A DNA stretch of 64,000 nt, from positions 124,001 to 188,000 of the forward strand of contig CAWEPQ010000014.1 in NCBI GenBank assembly GCA_963811055.1, read 5' to 3'. Below are positions 50,690 to 60,208 of this stretch, piece after piece; position 1 is the stretch's first letter; the number at the start of each line of letters is the position of its first letter. The notes beneath the pieces are model-generated. The model saw nothing but the letters and a program-made list of their open reading frames with translations. It did not search any database and was not told the DNA's origin. Origin of the DNA: JACVRW01 sp963811055 (GTDB lineage: Bacteria > Actinomycetota > Thermoleophilia > Solirubrobacterales > Thermoleophilaceae). Made by a program: the position numbers and the translations under genes.

Positions 50690-51966
50690 TTCCTTGCCGT
50701 GGACTCGCCCGGATAGAGGCACGACATGCGCCGCAGCGGCTCCTTCTTCCTTCGCAGGAGAATGCGCTCGTAGCGCCCGATGAAGCCGGGCTTGGTGACG
50801 GCCACGTAGAGCCTGGTGCCGGTGCGGAGCCGGCGCTCGAGCCAGCGCACGCGCACGAGCGCCTTGCGTGCCCGCGTGCTCACCGCGGTCTTCCGCGGGC
50901 AGCCCGATCCGCTGCACCGGATCTTCACCGTGGCTCCCTGGATGGTCCGGATCGTCAGTAGGTCGACGCGCACCCGGCGCAGTCCGGCGAAGCCGACGAT
51001 CCGGATCTTGGGCCAGGGCCGCAGCTTCGTCGGCGGCGGGAGCGGATCCAGCTTGGTCACGGACACCGTCTGCAACGTGCTGGCGACCCGTCCACGCGTG
51101 TCGCGCACGCGCAGCCGGACCGTGTGGCTGCCGGCCGTGTCGAATGCGCGCGCGGCGGTGCTCCCTCGCCCATCGTCGAACTGGCCGTCGCCGTCGAGAT
51201 CCCACTCCACGAGGGCGATCGGGTCGTCCGGGTCATCCGAGACGGAGGTGAAGTCGATGACCTCGTTCACACGCGGGGCCCGCGGCGTGAACAGGAAGCT
51301 CGCGACGGGAGGGAAGTTGACGTGCACCACGGCCTGGACGGTGTCCGTGCGGCCGCCGGCGTCGGTCACGCGGAGGCGAACCGTCTTGTTGCCCGGTGTC
51401 GTGAAGGCACGTTGCACCACTTGGCCAACCTGCTCGTAGCTGCCGTTGTTGTCGAAGTCCCATTCGTAGGCGCTGTTCGCCAGTGGCGTCGTGGTCTCGC
51501 CGTCGCCCATAGACCCTTCGTTCTCCTGGTCGTCGGTGCTCGCGCCGGCGTCGAAGCGCACGGACTGCCCGACGTTCGGCACCGTCACGTTGCGGTCGAA
51601 GGCCGCTTCCGGCAATGCGTTGATCCTGACCTTGTGCTGCTGGACTTCGTCGGGGTCCACGGTGAAGTCGACCTCCATCGTGATGGTCTTCAGACCGGCC
51701 GTCTGGTAGGTGAACGAGACGGGGTCGAAGGGAGCCGTCGAGTCGAGCCGGTCATCCGCGTCGTTCCCGTTGAACCGGAACAGCACCGAATTCGTCAGCA
51801 GGAGCTGGGGAGCGGTGAGCGTGGGCGTAACGGTGATCGCCTGTCCGGGATTGACCGGGCCTGGGGCGACGGTGAATTCGACCGCCGCGGAGGCGGTGCC
51901 GGCGAACAGCAGCGACAACAGCAAGCCCAGCGGAACGGCGAGCAGCCTGTCCCGGGCGCCGCTCAT
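50680..51966 (-). CDS. Secreted PKD-domain protein with Cys-containing C-terminal module
   Basis: 428 residues from ATG 51966, which overlaps the stop of the upstream PKD gene (ATGA). Signal peptide MSGARDRLLAVPLGLLLSLL, cleavage near ASA-AVE. Three PKD-like immunoglobulin folds follow: one degenerate (VEFTVAPGPVNPGQAITVTP) and two clear (AFDRNVTVPNVGQSVRFDAG with YEWDFDNNGSYEQVG; VASFLFTPRAPRVNEVIDFT with VEWDLDGDGQFDDGRG). The last 110 residues (IRIVGFAGLRRVRVDLLTIR; CSGSGCPRKTAVSTRARKAL; SCLYPGESTARKCP) form a Cys-containing basic module shared with the larger PKD protein. Probably a surface adhesin-like protein; no enzyme motif. Confidence 0.82.
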   Translation of the reverse strand: MSGARDRLLAVPLGLLLSLLFAGTASAAVEFTVAPGPVNPGQAITVTPTLTAPQLLLTNSVLFRFNGNDADDRLDSTAPFDPVSFTYQTAGLKTITMEVDFTVDPDEVQQHKVRINALPEAAFDRNVTVPNVGQSVRFDAGASTDDQENEGSMGDGETTTPLANSAYEWDFDNNGSYEQVGQVVQRAFTTPGNKTVRLRVTDAGGRTDTVQAVVHVNFPPVASFLFTPRAPRVNEVIDFTSVSDDPDDPIALVEWDLDGDGQFDDGRGSTAARAFDTAGSHTVRLRVRDTRGRVASTLQTVSVTKLDPLPPPTKLRPWPKIRIVGFAGLRRVRVDLLTIRTIQGATVKIRCSGSGCPRKTAVSTRARKALVRVRWLERRLRTGTRLYVAVTKPGFIGRYERILLRRKKEPLRRMSCLYPGESTARKCP

Positions 51967-54900
51967 GAGGGACAGCGCATGGTGCGCGTGGTGCCGGGCG
52001 CCAGGCAGAGATCCTTTCGCGACGGCAGCTTCCCGCGCCTGATCAGCAGCGTGGTGTAGGACCCGACCTTGCCCTTGGAGGTCACGTAGATCCGGATGCG
52101 GCTGCCGGGCCATAGGCGGCGCTCGAGCGAGCGGAGGCGCAGCGCCTTGCCCCGGGAGCGCGTGCTGGACGCCTTGCCTCGCGGACAGCCCTTGCCCTTG
52201 CAGTTGGCGCGGACGATGGCGCCCTTCGAGGTGCGAACGCCGAGGCGCGTGATCCGCGTGAAGCCCTTGCCGGGCCGGCTGGAGATCCTCACGGTTGAAT
52301 CCACCTGATCGGGGGCCGCCGGCGGCACCGGTCGCGCTCGCACGTTCAGCGTGACCGCGTGCACGGCTCCGGCGCCGGAGCCGTCCACAACGCGGAGCCG
52401 CACAGTGTGGGCTCCCAGGGTGGAGAACGCCTTGCTGGCCACCTTGCCACGTGCGTCGTCGAACTGGCCGTCACCGTCCAGGTCCCACATCTCCGAGGCC
52501 AGGTAGCCATCGGGGTCGCGCGACAGCGAAGCGAAGTCGACGACGTCCCCCGCGTACGGGGACGCGGGCGAGAAGCGGATGAGGGCTGTGGGCGCAGCGT
52601 TGACCACGATTTCGGCAGTGGCGATGTCGACTCCGTTGGAGTCGGTCACCTTGAGGTCCACGGTATGCCGTCCCGCGGTCTGAAACGCATGCGTAGCCAC
52701 ACTTCCGCCGGGCACAAATTCGCTAGTAGCGTCAAATTTCCACTCGATCTTGTTAATAACCGAGCCCGGCGACGGAGTTGCGGTGGACGTGAAGGTCACC
52801 GTCTGCCCCGGCAGCGGTGCCGCCGGCGTCGACGTGAATCCGGCCACCGGCGCCACCGTCTGGACGTCGAAGCGGCGCTCCCTGATGTGGGTGGAGCCGA
52901 CGCTGTCGGTCACGCGCAGCCGCACGACCTTCTCGCCCTGGGTGGGGTAGGCGCGGGTGGGATTGGCGACGATCGAGTCGTCGAACTGGCCGTCGGCGTC
53001 GAGGTCCCACGCCAGGGTGAGGGCCTGGCCGTCGGCGTCGGTGGACGTGGAGGTGAAGGTGACCGTCTCGTTGAGGCGCGGCGTCTGCGGGTTGACCGTG
53101 AAGTCGGCCACCGGCACGGTGTTCACGTTGACCGTCTTCGTGACCGTGGTGGCGCTGGCGCCGCTGTCCGTCACGCGCACGCGGACCGTCTTCGCGCCGG
53201 CCGTGGCGAATGTGGTCGAGGCCGTGGCTCCCGTGAAGCCGCCGTCGCCGAAGGTGTTGTTGCCGTCCAGGTCCCAGGTGTAGGCCCCCGCGGGGAGCGC
53301 GAGGTCATCGGAAGCCGTGGCCGTGAAGTTCACCGCCACGCCCCGCACGGGCGGCGTCGGCGTGAACGTGAAGTCCACGGTGGGCGGCGCGTTCACGGTC
53401 ACCGTCACCGAGGCGACGGTGGCGGCGCCGTCCGCGTCCGTCACCTGGAGGCGGACCGTCTTGGCGCCCGCCGTGGCGAACGTGCCCGTCGGGGCGACCC
53501 CGGTGGCGTCGTCGAAGGCGCCGTCGTTGTCGTAGTCCCAGGCGTAGCCCCCGGCCGGGATCGGCTCGTCGTCGGTCGAGCCCGCGGCGCTGTAGGTGAT
53601 CGCCTGGGCCACGTTGGGCCGGGCGGGCGTGACCGTGAACGAGGCGGTGGGTGCCGGGTTGGCCGCCACGGTGACCGTCTGGGTGGCCACGCCGGTGGAG
53701 CCGCCCGAGTCGGTCACCTGAAGCCTCACGATTCGGCCGCCCGAGGACGTGAAGGTCGTTCCGGCGGTGGGCCCGACCGCATCGTCGAACGCGCCGTCGT
53801 TGTCCAGGTCCCACGTGTACGCGCTGTTCGCGAGAGCGAGGTCGTCGGTCGTGGCGGCCGCGTTGAAGCTCACCGGGTCGCCCACATCCGGGTTCGGCGG
53901 GGAGAAGGAGAAGCTCGCGGCCGGGGGCGCGTTCACCGTCACGGTCCTCGTGGTGGTGGCGGGAGCGCCGTCGGCATCGGTCACGCGCAGGCTCACGGTC
54001 CGGGCGCCCGCACTCGGGAACGCGTGCCCCACCTCGCGGCCCTCGGCGTCGGTGGTTCCGTTGCCGTCGAAGTCCCAGTCGAAGCCGGAGTCCGGGATCG
54101 ACTCGTCATCGGTCGTGCCGCCGGCGTCGAACGTGGCCGTCTGCCCGATGTTGGGACGGGCGGGCGAGAAGATGAAGGAGGGCACCGGAGGCGTGTTCAG
54201 CGCGCTCACCGTCACGGTGCGGGTGGTGCTGGTGGAGAGGCCGCCCGAGTCGGTCACCTGGAGCCGGACCGTCTTGATGCCTGAGGTCGGGAACGCGTGG
54301 TCGGCCTCGTCGCCCGTGGCGTCGATCGACCCGTTGTTGTCGAAGTCCCAGCCGAACGACCCGCTGGAGAGCGACCCGTCGTCCGACCCGGAGCCGTCGA
54401 AGCTCACGGTCTGGCCGACCTCGGGAGCGGCGGGGGAGAAGGTGAAGGACACGGTCGGCGGAGCGTTGACGGTCACGGTGTGGGAGACCGTGTCGGGCAC
54501 GCCGAGAACGTCGGTGACCCTCAGCGACACCGTCCTCGATCCAGACGCGTACGAGAACGTGGGCGTTACGCCCAGGGCGTCGTCGAACTGGCCGTCGCCA
54601 TCGAGGTCCCACGCGTACGCGGTCGGGAGGAGCAGGCCGTCGTCGCTCGAGCCGGAGCCGTCGAAGGCCACGCTCTGGTTCGGGTTGGGGCGCGCCGGAC
54701 TGAAGGTGAAGGCGGCGTCGGGGGCGGCGTTGGCCGCGGTCACCGACACGCTGTGGCTGTCCGTGGAGGTGTCGCCCTCGGAGTCGGTCACCCGCAGGCC
54801 CACTGTCCTGGTGCCCGGCGTCGAGAAGGAATGGCTGATCTGTCGGCCGCTTCCGTCGTCGTAGGAGCCGTCCTCGTCGAAGTCCCAGTCGAAGCCGCCG

Positions 54901-55385
54901 TCGGCCAGCGCGGCGTCGTCGGTGGAGCCCGAGGCGTCGAAGTTGACCGACTGGCCCACCGTCGGGTTCGAGGGAGAGGACTGGAAGGAGGCATTGGGCG
55001 GGGCGTTGACTCGGATCGTGTCGAACACCACCGCCGTGTCGGAGGTCGCGTCGGTCACGACCATCCGGACGGTGCGAGTGCCGCTGCTCGAGTACGTGTG
55101 CTGGACGTTCTCGCCGGCGTCGTCGAAGCTCCCGTCGTTCTCGAAGTCCCACTCGACCGAGACCACGTCGCCGTCGGGATCGTCGATGCTGGCGCTGAAG
55201 CTGACCGGCTGGCCCACGCGGCCCACGCCGGGCGTGAAGTCGAAGTCGGCTGTCGGCGCCGCGGCCATCACCAGCTGGCTGCCGAAGAGGATCCCGCCCG
55301 CGACCGCGCCCGCGACGACCGTCTTCGCGGTTGCGAAGCGGATTGGCGCCATCTGGCGCAACAGGGTGGCCGCGCGGCTCTTCAA
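51963..55385 (-). CDS. Large secreted protein with eleven PKD repeats
   Basis: About 1140 residues. The start is uncertain: a TTG at 55385 with AGGA upstream gives MKSRAATLLRQMAPIRFATA; a GTG at 55427 and an ATG at 55352 are in frame. Signal sequence (TVVAGAVAGGILFGSQLVMA-AAP). Then eleven PKD domains of about 85 residues, each with an opening such as FTFSPARPNPNQSVAFDGSG, a core such as YAWDLDGDGQFDDA and a closing RTVSLRVTDxxG. The domains are similar but not identical. The end carries the same Cys-containing basic module as its neighbour (ANCKGKGCPRGKASSTRSRG; CLAPGTTRTMRCPS). Expected to be an elongated, extracellular protein. It lies antisense in the dcw cluster, divergent from murC with a 165-base gap. 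Confidence 0.85.
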   Translation of the reverse strand: MKSRAATLLRQMAPIRFATAKTVVAGAVAGGILFGSQLVMAAAPTADFDFTPGVGRVGQPVSFSASIDDPDGDVVSVEWDFENDGSFDDAGENVQHTYSSSGTRTVRMVVTDATSDTAVVFDTIRVNAPPNASFQSSPSNPTVGQSVNFDASGSTDDAALADGGFDWDFDEDGSYDDGSGRQISHSFSTPGTRTVGLRVTDSEGDTSTDSHSVSVTAANAAPDAAFTFSPARPNPNQSVAFDGSGSSDDGLLLPTAYAWDLDGDGQFDDALGVTPTFSYASGSRTVSLRVTDVLGVPDTVSHTVTVNAPPTVSFTFSPAAPEVGQTVSFDGSGSDDGSLSSGSFGWDFDNNGSIDATGDEADHAFPTSGIKTVRLQVTDSGGLSTSTTRTVTVSALNTPPVPSFIFSPARPNIGQTATFDAGGTTDDESIPDSGFDWDFDGNGTTDAEGREVGHAFPSAGARTVSLRVTDADGAPATTTRTVTVNAPPAASFSFSPPNPDVGDPVSFNAAATTDDLALANSAYTWDLDNDGAFDDAVGPTAGTTFTSSGGRIVRLQVTDSGGSTGVATQTVTVAANPAPTASFTVTPARPNVAQAITYSAAGSTDDEPIPAGGYAWDYDNDGAFDDATGVAPTGTFATAGAKTVRLQVTDADGAATVASVTVTVNAPPTVDFTFTPTPPVRGVAVNFTATASDDLALPAGAYTWDLDGNNTFGDGGFTGATASTTFATAGAKTVRVRVTDSGASATTVTKTVNVNTVPVADFTVNPQTPRLNETVTFTSTSTDADGQALTLAWDLDADGQFDDSIVANPTRAYPTQGEKVVRLRVTDSVGSTHIRERRFDVQTVAPVAGFTSTPAAPLPGQTVTFTSTATPSPGSVINKIEWKFDATSEFVPGGSVATHAFQTAGRHTVDLKVTDSNGVDIATAEIVVNAAPTALIRFSPASPYAGDVVDFASLSRDPDGYLASEMWDLDGDGQFDDARGKVASKAFSTLGAHTVRLRVVDGSGAGAVHAVTLNVRARPVPPAAPDQVDSTVRISSRPGKGFTRITRLGVRTSKGAIVRANCKGKGCPRGKASSTRSRGKALRLRSLERRLWPGSRIRIYVTSKGKVGSYTTLLIRRGKLPSRKDLCLAPGTTRTMRCPS

Positions 55386-55549
55386 CGGGAGGGTTCCTGC
55401 ACCATGCCGCGCAATGCAGCGCGACACGTGATTCGGGACGGTGAGGCCAGCGTAACCCGGATATTGCGCTCTAGCCAGCGCCTTTTGGCCATTTACCTCG
55501 CCAGACGTCCAGGTTTTCGGCTCCGAGGGCGCCTCTAAGGTCCGGCGCC

Positions 55550-56881
55550 ATGGAGGCGGGACCGTTTTCGGGTCGCAGGCTGCACTTCGTGGGCATCGGC
55601 GGCGCCGGCATGAGCGGCCTGGCGCTGGTGGCGCGCGCGCTGGGCGCGGAGGTCTCGGGTTCGGACAGTGCCGAGTCCTCGTACTCGGCCCGCCTGAGGG
55701 AGGCGGGCATCGAGCCCCGCGCGGGGCACCAGGAGCCGCCTCCCGAGGGAGCCGAGATCGTGGTGTCCACGGCGATAGCGGCCGACAACCCGGAGCTCGT
55801 CCATGCCCGGGCGGCTGGCATGCCGGTGCTCCACCGGGGCGACCTGCTCGGGGAGGTCAGCGCCCTCAAGCGCACGATCGCGGTGGCCGGAACCCACGGC
55901 AAGACCACCACCGCGTCGATGGCCACGCTGGCGCTCGTGGACGCCGGTCGCGATCCCGGGTACCTGATCGGCGGCGAGCTGCGCGCGCTCGGAGCCAACG
56001 CGGGCTGGGGCGGCGGCGACTGGGCCGTGGTGGAGGCGGACGAGTCCGATCGCTCCTTCTTGAAGCTCACGCGCGAGGTGGCGGTGGTGACCAGCGTCGA
56101 GCTCGACCACCACGCCACCTACCGGTCGCTCGGAGAGCTCGAGCGGGCGTTCGAGAGCTTCATCGCGCCCGCGGACCTGGCCGTGCTCGGCCCGGGGGTG
56201 GAGCTGGGGGGCGCCGGGAACGGGGTCAGCTACGGCATCGACTCCGGCGATCTCCGTGCGGAGGGCGTGGAGCTGCTGCCGCTCGGCTCGCGCTTCACGG
56301 TGGAGGGCGTGGAGATCGAGCTGGTCGTGCCGGGCCGCCACAACGTGCTGAACGCGCTCGCCGCGCTGGCTGCCTGCCGCGCGGCCGGCCTGGAGCCGGC
56401 GCAGGCCGCTCCGGGACTGGCTCGCTTCACCGGGGCCGGACGCCGCTTCGAGGACCACGGGCTCACACCGGGCGGTGCCCACGTGTTCGACGACTACGCC
56501 CACCATCCGACGGAGGTACGGGCCACCCTCGGCGCCGCCCGCACGCAGAGCCCGCGGCGGCTGGTGGTCTGCTTCCAGCCACACCTCTTCTCGCGCACGC
56601 GACTGCTGGCCCGCGAGTTCGGCCGGGCGCTCGCCCTCGCCGACCTGGTGGTGGTCCTGGACATCTACCCCGCGCGCGAGCGTGGGGAGGACTTCCCCGG
56701 CGTCAGCGGGCTGCTCGTGGCCGGCGCGGCCGCGGACGCCGCCGGGGGCCGCCCGGTGTGGTGGCTGCCGGGCAAGCCCGACGCCGAGCGCTTCCTCCGC
56801 GACGAGCTCGGCGAGGGCGACGTGCTCCTGACCATGGGCGCCGGCGACGTGGACGAGCTCGCCCGGAGCCTCACGTCGTGA
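55550..56881 (+). CDS. murC: UDP-MurNAc-L-alanine ligase
   Basis: 443 residues, ATG start at 55550. It adds L-Ala to UDP-MurNAc, the first step of the stem peptide. N-terminal HFVGIGGAGMSGLALVARAL near residue 12 binds UDP, IAVAGTHGKTTTASMATLAL near 109 is the ATP loop, WAVVEADESDRSFLKL near 165, TSVELDHHATYRSLGELERA near 183, HNVLNALAALAACRAAGLEP near 264, and DDYAHHPTEVRATLGAARTQ near 315 is the MurC signature. It restarts the dcw sense run after the antisense block, and overlaps murB (GTGA). Confidence 0.95.
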   Translation: MEAGPFSGRRLHFVGIGGAGMSGLALVARALGAEVSGSDSAESSYSARLREAGIEPRAGHQEPPPEGAEIVVSTAIAADNPELVHARAAGMPVLHRGDLLGEVSALKRTIAVAGTHGKTTTASMATLALVDAGRDPGYLIGGELRALGANAGWGGGDWAVVEADESDRSFLKLTREVAVVTSVELDHHATYRSLGELERAFESFIAPADLAVLGPGVELGGAGNGVSYGIDSGDLRAEGVELLPLGSRFTVEGVEIELVVPGRHNVLNALAALAACRAAGLEPAQAAPGLARFTGAGRRFEDHGLTPGGAHVFDDYAHHPTEVRATLGAARTQSPRRLVVCFQPHLFSRTRLLAREFGRALALADLVVVLDIYPARERGEDFPGVSGLLVAGAAADAAGGRPVWWLPGKPDAERFLRDELGEGDVLLTMGAGDVDELARSLTS

Positions 56882-57793
56882 CCGCTCCCGCCGGGGTAGA
56901 GCGCGACCATTCGCTCACGCGTCTCACGACGGTCCGCACGGGCGGCCCGGCCGACTGGTTCGCGCGCCCCGACTCCGAGGAGCGCCTGGTGGAGCTCCTG
57001 GCCTGGGCCCGGGCCGAGGGGCTGGCGGTAGGAGTGGTGGGCTCCGGATCGAACCTCCTGGTTGCGGATGCGGGATTCAGAGGACTCGTCATGAAGCTGG
57101 ACGGCTCGCTCGCCTCGATCGAGGAGAGCGGTGAGCACCTGCTGTGCGGTGGCGGCGCCAGGCTCCCGCAGGCGGCCGCGCGCGCCGCCCGGGCGGGCCT
57201 CACGGGCCTCGAGTTCGGGGTGAACATCCCCGGCACGGTGGGCGGCGCCGTGAAGATGAACGCCAACGCCTACGGCGGCGACCTCTCACGCGTGCTCGAG
57301 TGGGTGGACGTGGCCGGCCCCGGCGGCATGGAGCGGCGCGGGCCCGATCAGCTCGGGTTCTCGTACCGGAGCTCGAACCTGGGCGCCGGGGAGGTGGTGG
57401 CACGTGCTTCGTTCGCGCTCGCCCCCGCGCCGCCCGATTCCGTCAAGGCCACCCTGGCCGAGATGCGCGCGGCCCGCCGCGAGGCCCAGCCCTCCGGGAT
57501 CAAGACCTTCGGCTCGACCTTCAAGAACCCGGACGATCCGCGCGCCGGCGGGCGCAGCGCCGGGGTGCTGCTCGACGAGGCCGGCTGCCGCGGGCTCAGC
57601 CGTGGGCGGCGCCAGGTTCTCCGAGAAGCACGCCAATTTCGTGGAGAACACCGGCTCGGCCACCACGGCGGACGTGGTGGCGCTCATGGCCGAGGGCCGC
57701 AGGCGCGTGCACGAGCGCTTCGGGGTCACCCTGGAGCCGGAGGTGCAGCTCCTCGGCGACGTGGACGCCGCCTCCCTGTGGGAGGCCCAGTGA
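56878..57793 (+). CDS. murB: UDP-N-acetylenolpyruvoylglucosamine reductase, apparent frameshift
   Basis: About 304 codons; GTG start overlaps murC. It reduces UDP-GlcNAc-enolpyruvate to UDP-MurNAc with NADPH and FAD. Frame 1: TRLTTVRTGGPADWFARPDS, VVGSGSNLLVADAGFRGLVM (FAD site), LTGLEFGVNIPGTVGGAVKM near residue 110, LGFSYRSSNLGAGEVVARAS, GIKTFGSTFKNPDDPRAG. Near 57598 the frame changes and continues as VGGARFSEKHANFVENTGSA with the catalytic Ser-region and Glu domain, to a TGA at 57793. The shift falls between CRGL and VGGARFSEKH, where the family is continuous. MurB is essential, so a sequence error is the simplest reading. Overlaps ftsQ (GTGA). Confidence 0.85.
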
Positions 57794-58862
57794 GGGGGGC
57801 CGCCACCAGCGGCCAGGCCGGCCGCCTGCCCGCGCTGGCCGCTCGCGCCGTCGCTCTCCGTCATGTGGCGGCCGCTGTGGCCCGGGCGCTTCCACGGCCG
57901 GGCCCGCGCGCTCGCCGCGGGATCGTGCTCCTGCTCCTCGCGGCTCTGGCGCTGGCCGGCGTCTACCGCTTCTGGGTCCGCGACGCCCCCTTCGTGAGCG
58001 TGGACCGGGTGACCGTCACCGGCCTGAGCACGGACGACGCCGCCCGCGTTCGGGCCGCGCTCGTGTCCACCGCCCGAACGATGACCACGCTGCACGTGGA
58101 ACGCGGACCGGCTCGAGCGCGTCGTGGCGGGCTACCCGGTGGTGAGGGCGCTCGAGATCGACACGGACTTCCCGCACGCCATGACCATCCGGGTGGTGGA
58201 GCACAGGCCCGTGGCCGTGGTGATCACCGGCGGCGTGCGCCTGCCGGTGGCGGCCGACGGCACGGTGCTCGAAGGACTGCCGGCGGATGGCGGGCTCCCC
58301 CTCGTGCGCGCCCAGGGCGGCCTCAAGAGCAGCCGGCTGGCCGATCCGAGCGCGATCGGCGCGGCGCGCATCGCCGGAGCGGCCCCGGTGCCGCTGCGCC
58401 GGCGGCTCCGTGAGATCGCCCACGAGAGTGACCGCGGCTACGTGGTGAAGATGCGCAAGGGGCCCGAGCTGGTCTTCGGCAGCGCCGCGCACCTGGGTGC
58501 CAAGTGGGTGGCCGCCGCGCGCGTGCTCGCCGACGGCGATACGCAGGGGGCGACGTACGTGGATCTGACGGTGCCCGGCCGCCCGGCTGTGGGCGGCCTC
58601 GGGTTCGAGGTCACCGCGCCGGCGCTGCCCACCGCCCCACTGCCGCTCGGGACCGAGGAAGGCGACGTGGCCGGCGCCACGGCGAGGACCCGCGCCGCGA
58701 TCCGACCGAGCCCGGGGCATCGAGCCCGTGGACCCGGCCGTGGAGCAGGCGCCGGTGGAGGGCTCGCCAACGCCTCAGGCGACCGAGCCCGTGCTTCCAG
58801 AGGACCCCGCCACACCGGCCGCCGAGGCCGGCGGGGGAGCGGTCGCGGCGCCCGTTCCCTGA
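57790..58862 (+). CDS. ftsQ: Cell division protein FtsQ, apparent frameshifts
   Basis: About 357 codons. GTG start overlaps murB. Frame 1 (to about 58100): basic N-terminus, membrane helix (GIVLLLLAALALAGVYRFWV), then a POTRA domain start APFVSVDRVTVTGLSTDDAA and RTMTTLHVE. Frame 2 (about 58105-58690): GYPVVRALEIDTDFPHAMTI, RVVEHRPVAVVITGGVRLPV, then the FtsQ beta domain (YVVKMRKGPELVFGSAAHLG; ATYVDLTVPGRPAVGGLG). Frame 3 (about 58710-58862) gives a Pro/Glu/Ala-rich tail GIEPVDPAVEQAPVEGSPTP ending AAPVP. The two shifts are near 58100 and 58700. FtsQ links FtsL/B and the divisome. The protein is longer than typical because of the tail. Confidence 0.8.
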
Positions 58863-58965
58863 GCCGCCGGAGAGCACCTCGAAAAGCCTCGAGCTTGGGC
58901 TGAGGGTGAGCTACAACCCTCGAGTAAAGGTCGAGCTAAGGTTGCACGATAACTTGCGGGCACCA

Positions 58966-58995
58966 TTGACAGGTCGGCCGATATCCACCTACAGT
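58966..58995 (+). promoter_or_regulatory. ftsZ promoter
   Basis: TTGACA (58966-58971), 18 bp, TACAGT (58990-58995) is close to the sigma-70 consensus and lies 75 bases ahead of the chosen ftsZ start. Upstream, CTCGAG-type sites repeat at 58888, 58919 and 58930 (GTCGAG), and GAGGGT/ACCCTC (58902-58921) can form a 6-bp hairpin after ftsQ. ftsZ can thus be expressed apart from the rest of the cluster. Confidence 0.7.
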
Positions 58996-59069
58996 CCGCT
59001 CTTTCCGGCGGTCACTGACCCTCGATGACCGCCTTAGACCAGTTAGGTAGAAGGGACCTCAAAGCGCCA

Positions 59070-60158
59070 ATGGACACCGGGAGCTATCTGGCTGTCATCA
59101 AGGTCGTCGGCATCGGCGGCGGTGGCACCAATGCCGTGAACCGCATGGTCGACGCAGGCCTGAAGGGCGTCGAGTTCATCGCCGTCAACACCGATGCGCA
59201 GGCGCTGCAGATGTGCGACGCCGACATCAAGCTGCAGATCGGCGACCAGCTGACGCGCGGCCTCGGCGCGGGCGCGAGCCCGGACGTGGGCTACGGCGCC
59301 GCCAACGAGAGCCGCGACGAGATCAAGGAGGCGCTCAAGGGCGCTGACATGGTGTTCGTTACGGCCGGCGAAGGCGGCGGCACCGGCACCGGCGCCGCCC
59401 CCGTGATCGCGGAGGTCTCCAAGCAGGAGGTCGGCGCGCTCACCGTGGGCACCGTCACCAAGCCGTTCGACTTCGAGGGCACCCAGCGCATGCGCCAGGC
59501 CGAGGAAGGCCTCGAGCGCCTCCGCGAGCAGGTGGACACGCTCATCGTGATCCCCAACGAGAAGCTGCTGGCGGTCGTCGAGCGCCGCACGAGCATCCTC
59601 GACGCCTTCCGCGAGGCCGACAACGTCCTCCGCCAGGGCGTCCAGGGCATCACCGACCTGATCACCACGCCCGGCCTGATCAATCTCGACTTCGCCGACG
59701 TCCGCACGATCATGCAGGACGCCGGATCGGCCCTGATGGGAATCGGGGAGGCCGCCGGCGAGCAGCGCGCCGCCGAGGCCGCCAAGAACGCGATCTCGAG
59801 CCCGCTGCTCGAGCAGTCGGTGGAGGGCGCCACCGGGATCCTGCTCAACATCACCGGTGGCAGCGATCTCGGCCTGTTCGAGGTCAACGAGGCCGCGGAG
59901 ATCATCCAGAGCGCCGCGGACTCGAACTCCAACATCATCTTCGGGGCCGTGGTGGACGACGCGATGGGCGACGGCGTCCGCGTGACCGTCGTGGCCACAG
60001 GCTTCGAGCGCCCGGGACGGCTGCCGCTGTTCCAGGAGGACTCGACCGGCCGCCGGCGCGAGCCGCGCCGCCGCGACGTGTCCATGGACGACCGCCAGCG
60101 CAAGTCGCTCGAGATCTCGGACGACGACATCGACGTGCCGTCGTTCCTCAGGGACTGA
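59070..60158 (+). CDS. ftsZ: Cell division GTPase FtsZ
   Basis: 362 residues from the ATG at 59070 (MDTGSYLAVIKVVGIGGGGT); an ATG at 59025 is in frame but adds residues not found in the family. Tubulin-like GTPase that forms the Z ring. IKVVGIGGGGTNAVNRMVDA (nucleotide loop), FVTAGEGGGTGTGAAPVIAE near residue 90 (the GGGTGTG signature), NVLRQGVQGITDLITTPGLI with the T7-loop NLDFADVRTIMQDAG near 192, and C-terminal domain to about 310. A 40-residue Arg/Glu linker ends in the conserved partner-binding peptide DDDIDVPSFLRD. No ftsA is present between ftsQ and ftsZ, as expected in Actinobacteria. Confidence 0.97.
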   Translation: MDTGSYLAVIKVVGIGGGGTNAVNRMVDAGLKGVEFIAVNTDAQALQMCDADIKLQIGDQLTRGLGAGASPDVGYGAANESRDEIKEALKGADMVFVTAGEGGGTGTGAAPVIAEVSKQEVGALTVGTVTKPFDFEGTQRMRQAEEGLERLREQVDTLIVIPNEKLLAVVERRTSILDAFREADNVLRQGVQGITDLITTPGLINLDFADVRTIMQDAGSALMGIGEAAGEQRAAEAAKNAISSPLLEQSVEGATGILLNITGGSDLGLFEVNEAAEIIQSAADSNSNIIFGAVVDDAMGDGVRVTVVATGFERPGRLPLFQEDSTGRRREPRRRDVSMDDRQRKSLEISDDDIDVPSFLRD

Positions 60159-60208
60159 CCGCCCTCCGGGAGATCCTGCCGCCGGACACGGCGCTCGCCT
60201 TCGAGGCG

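Noticed and set aside
51963..55385. Repeated DNA in the PKD gene as a possible CRISPR or tandem satellite
   Set aside because: Repeats are about 255 bases, in frame and diverged, matching protein domains rather than short identical repeats with spacers.
54297..55538. Plus-strand frame of 413 codons ending at 55538 as a gene before murC
   Set aside because: Val/Arg/Gly-rich translation complementary to PKD coding sequence, no ribosome-binding site; a shadow.
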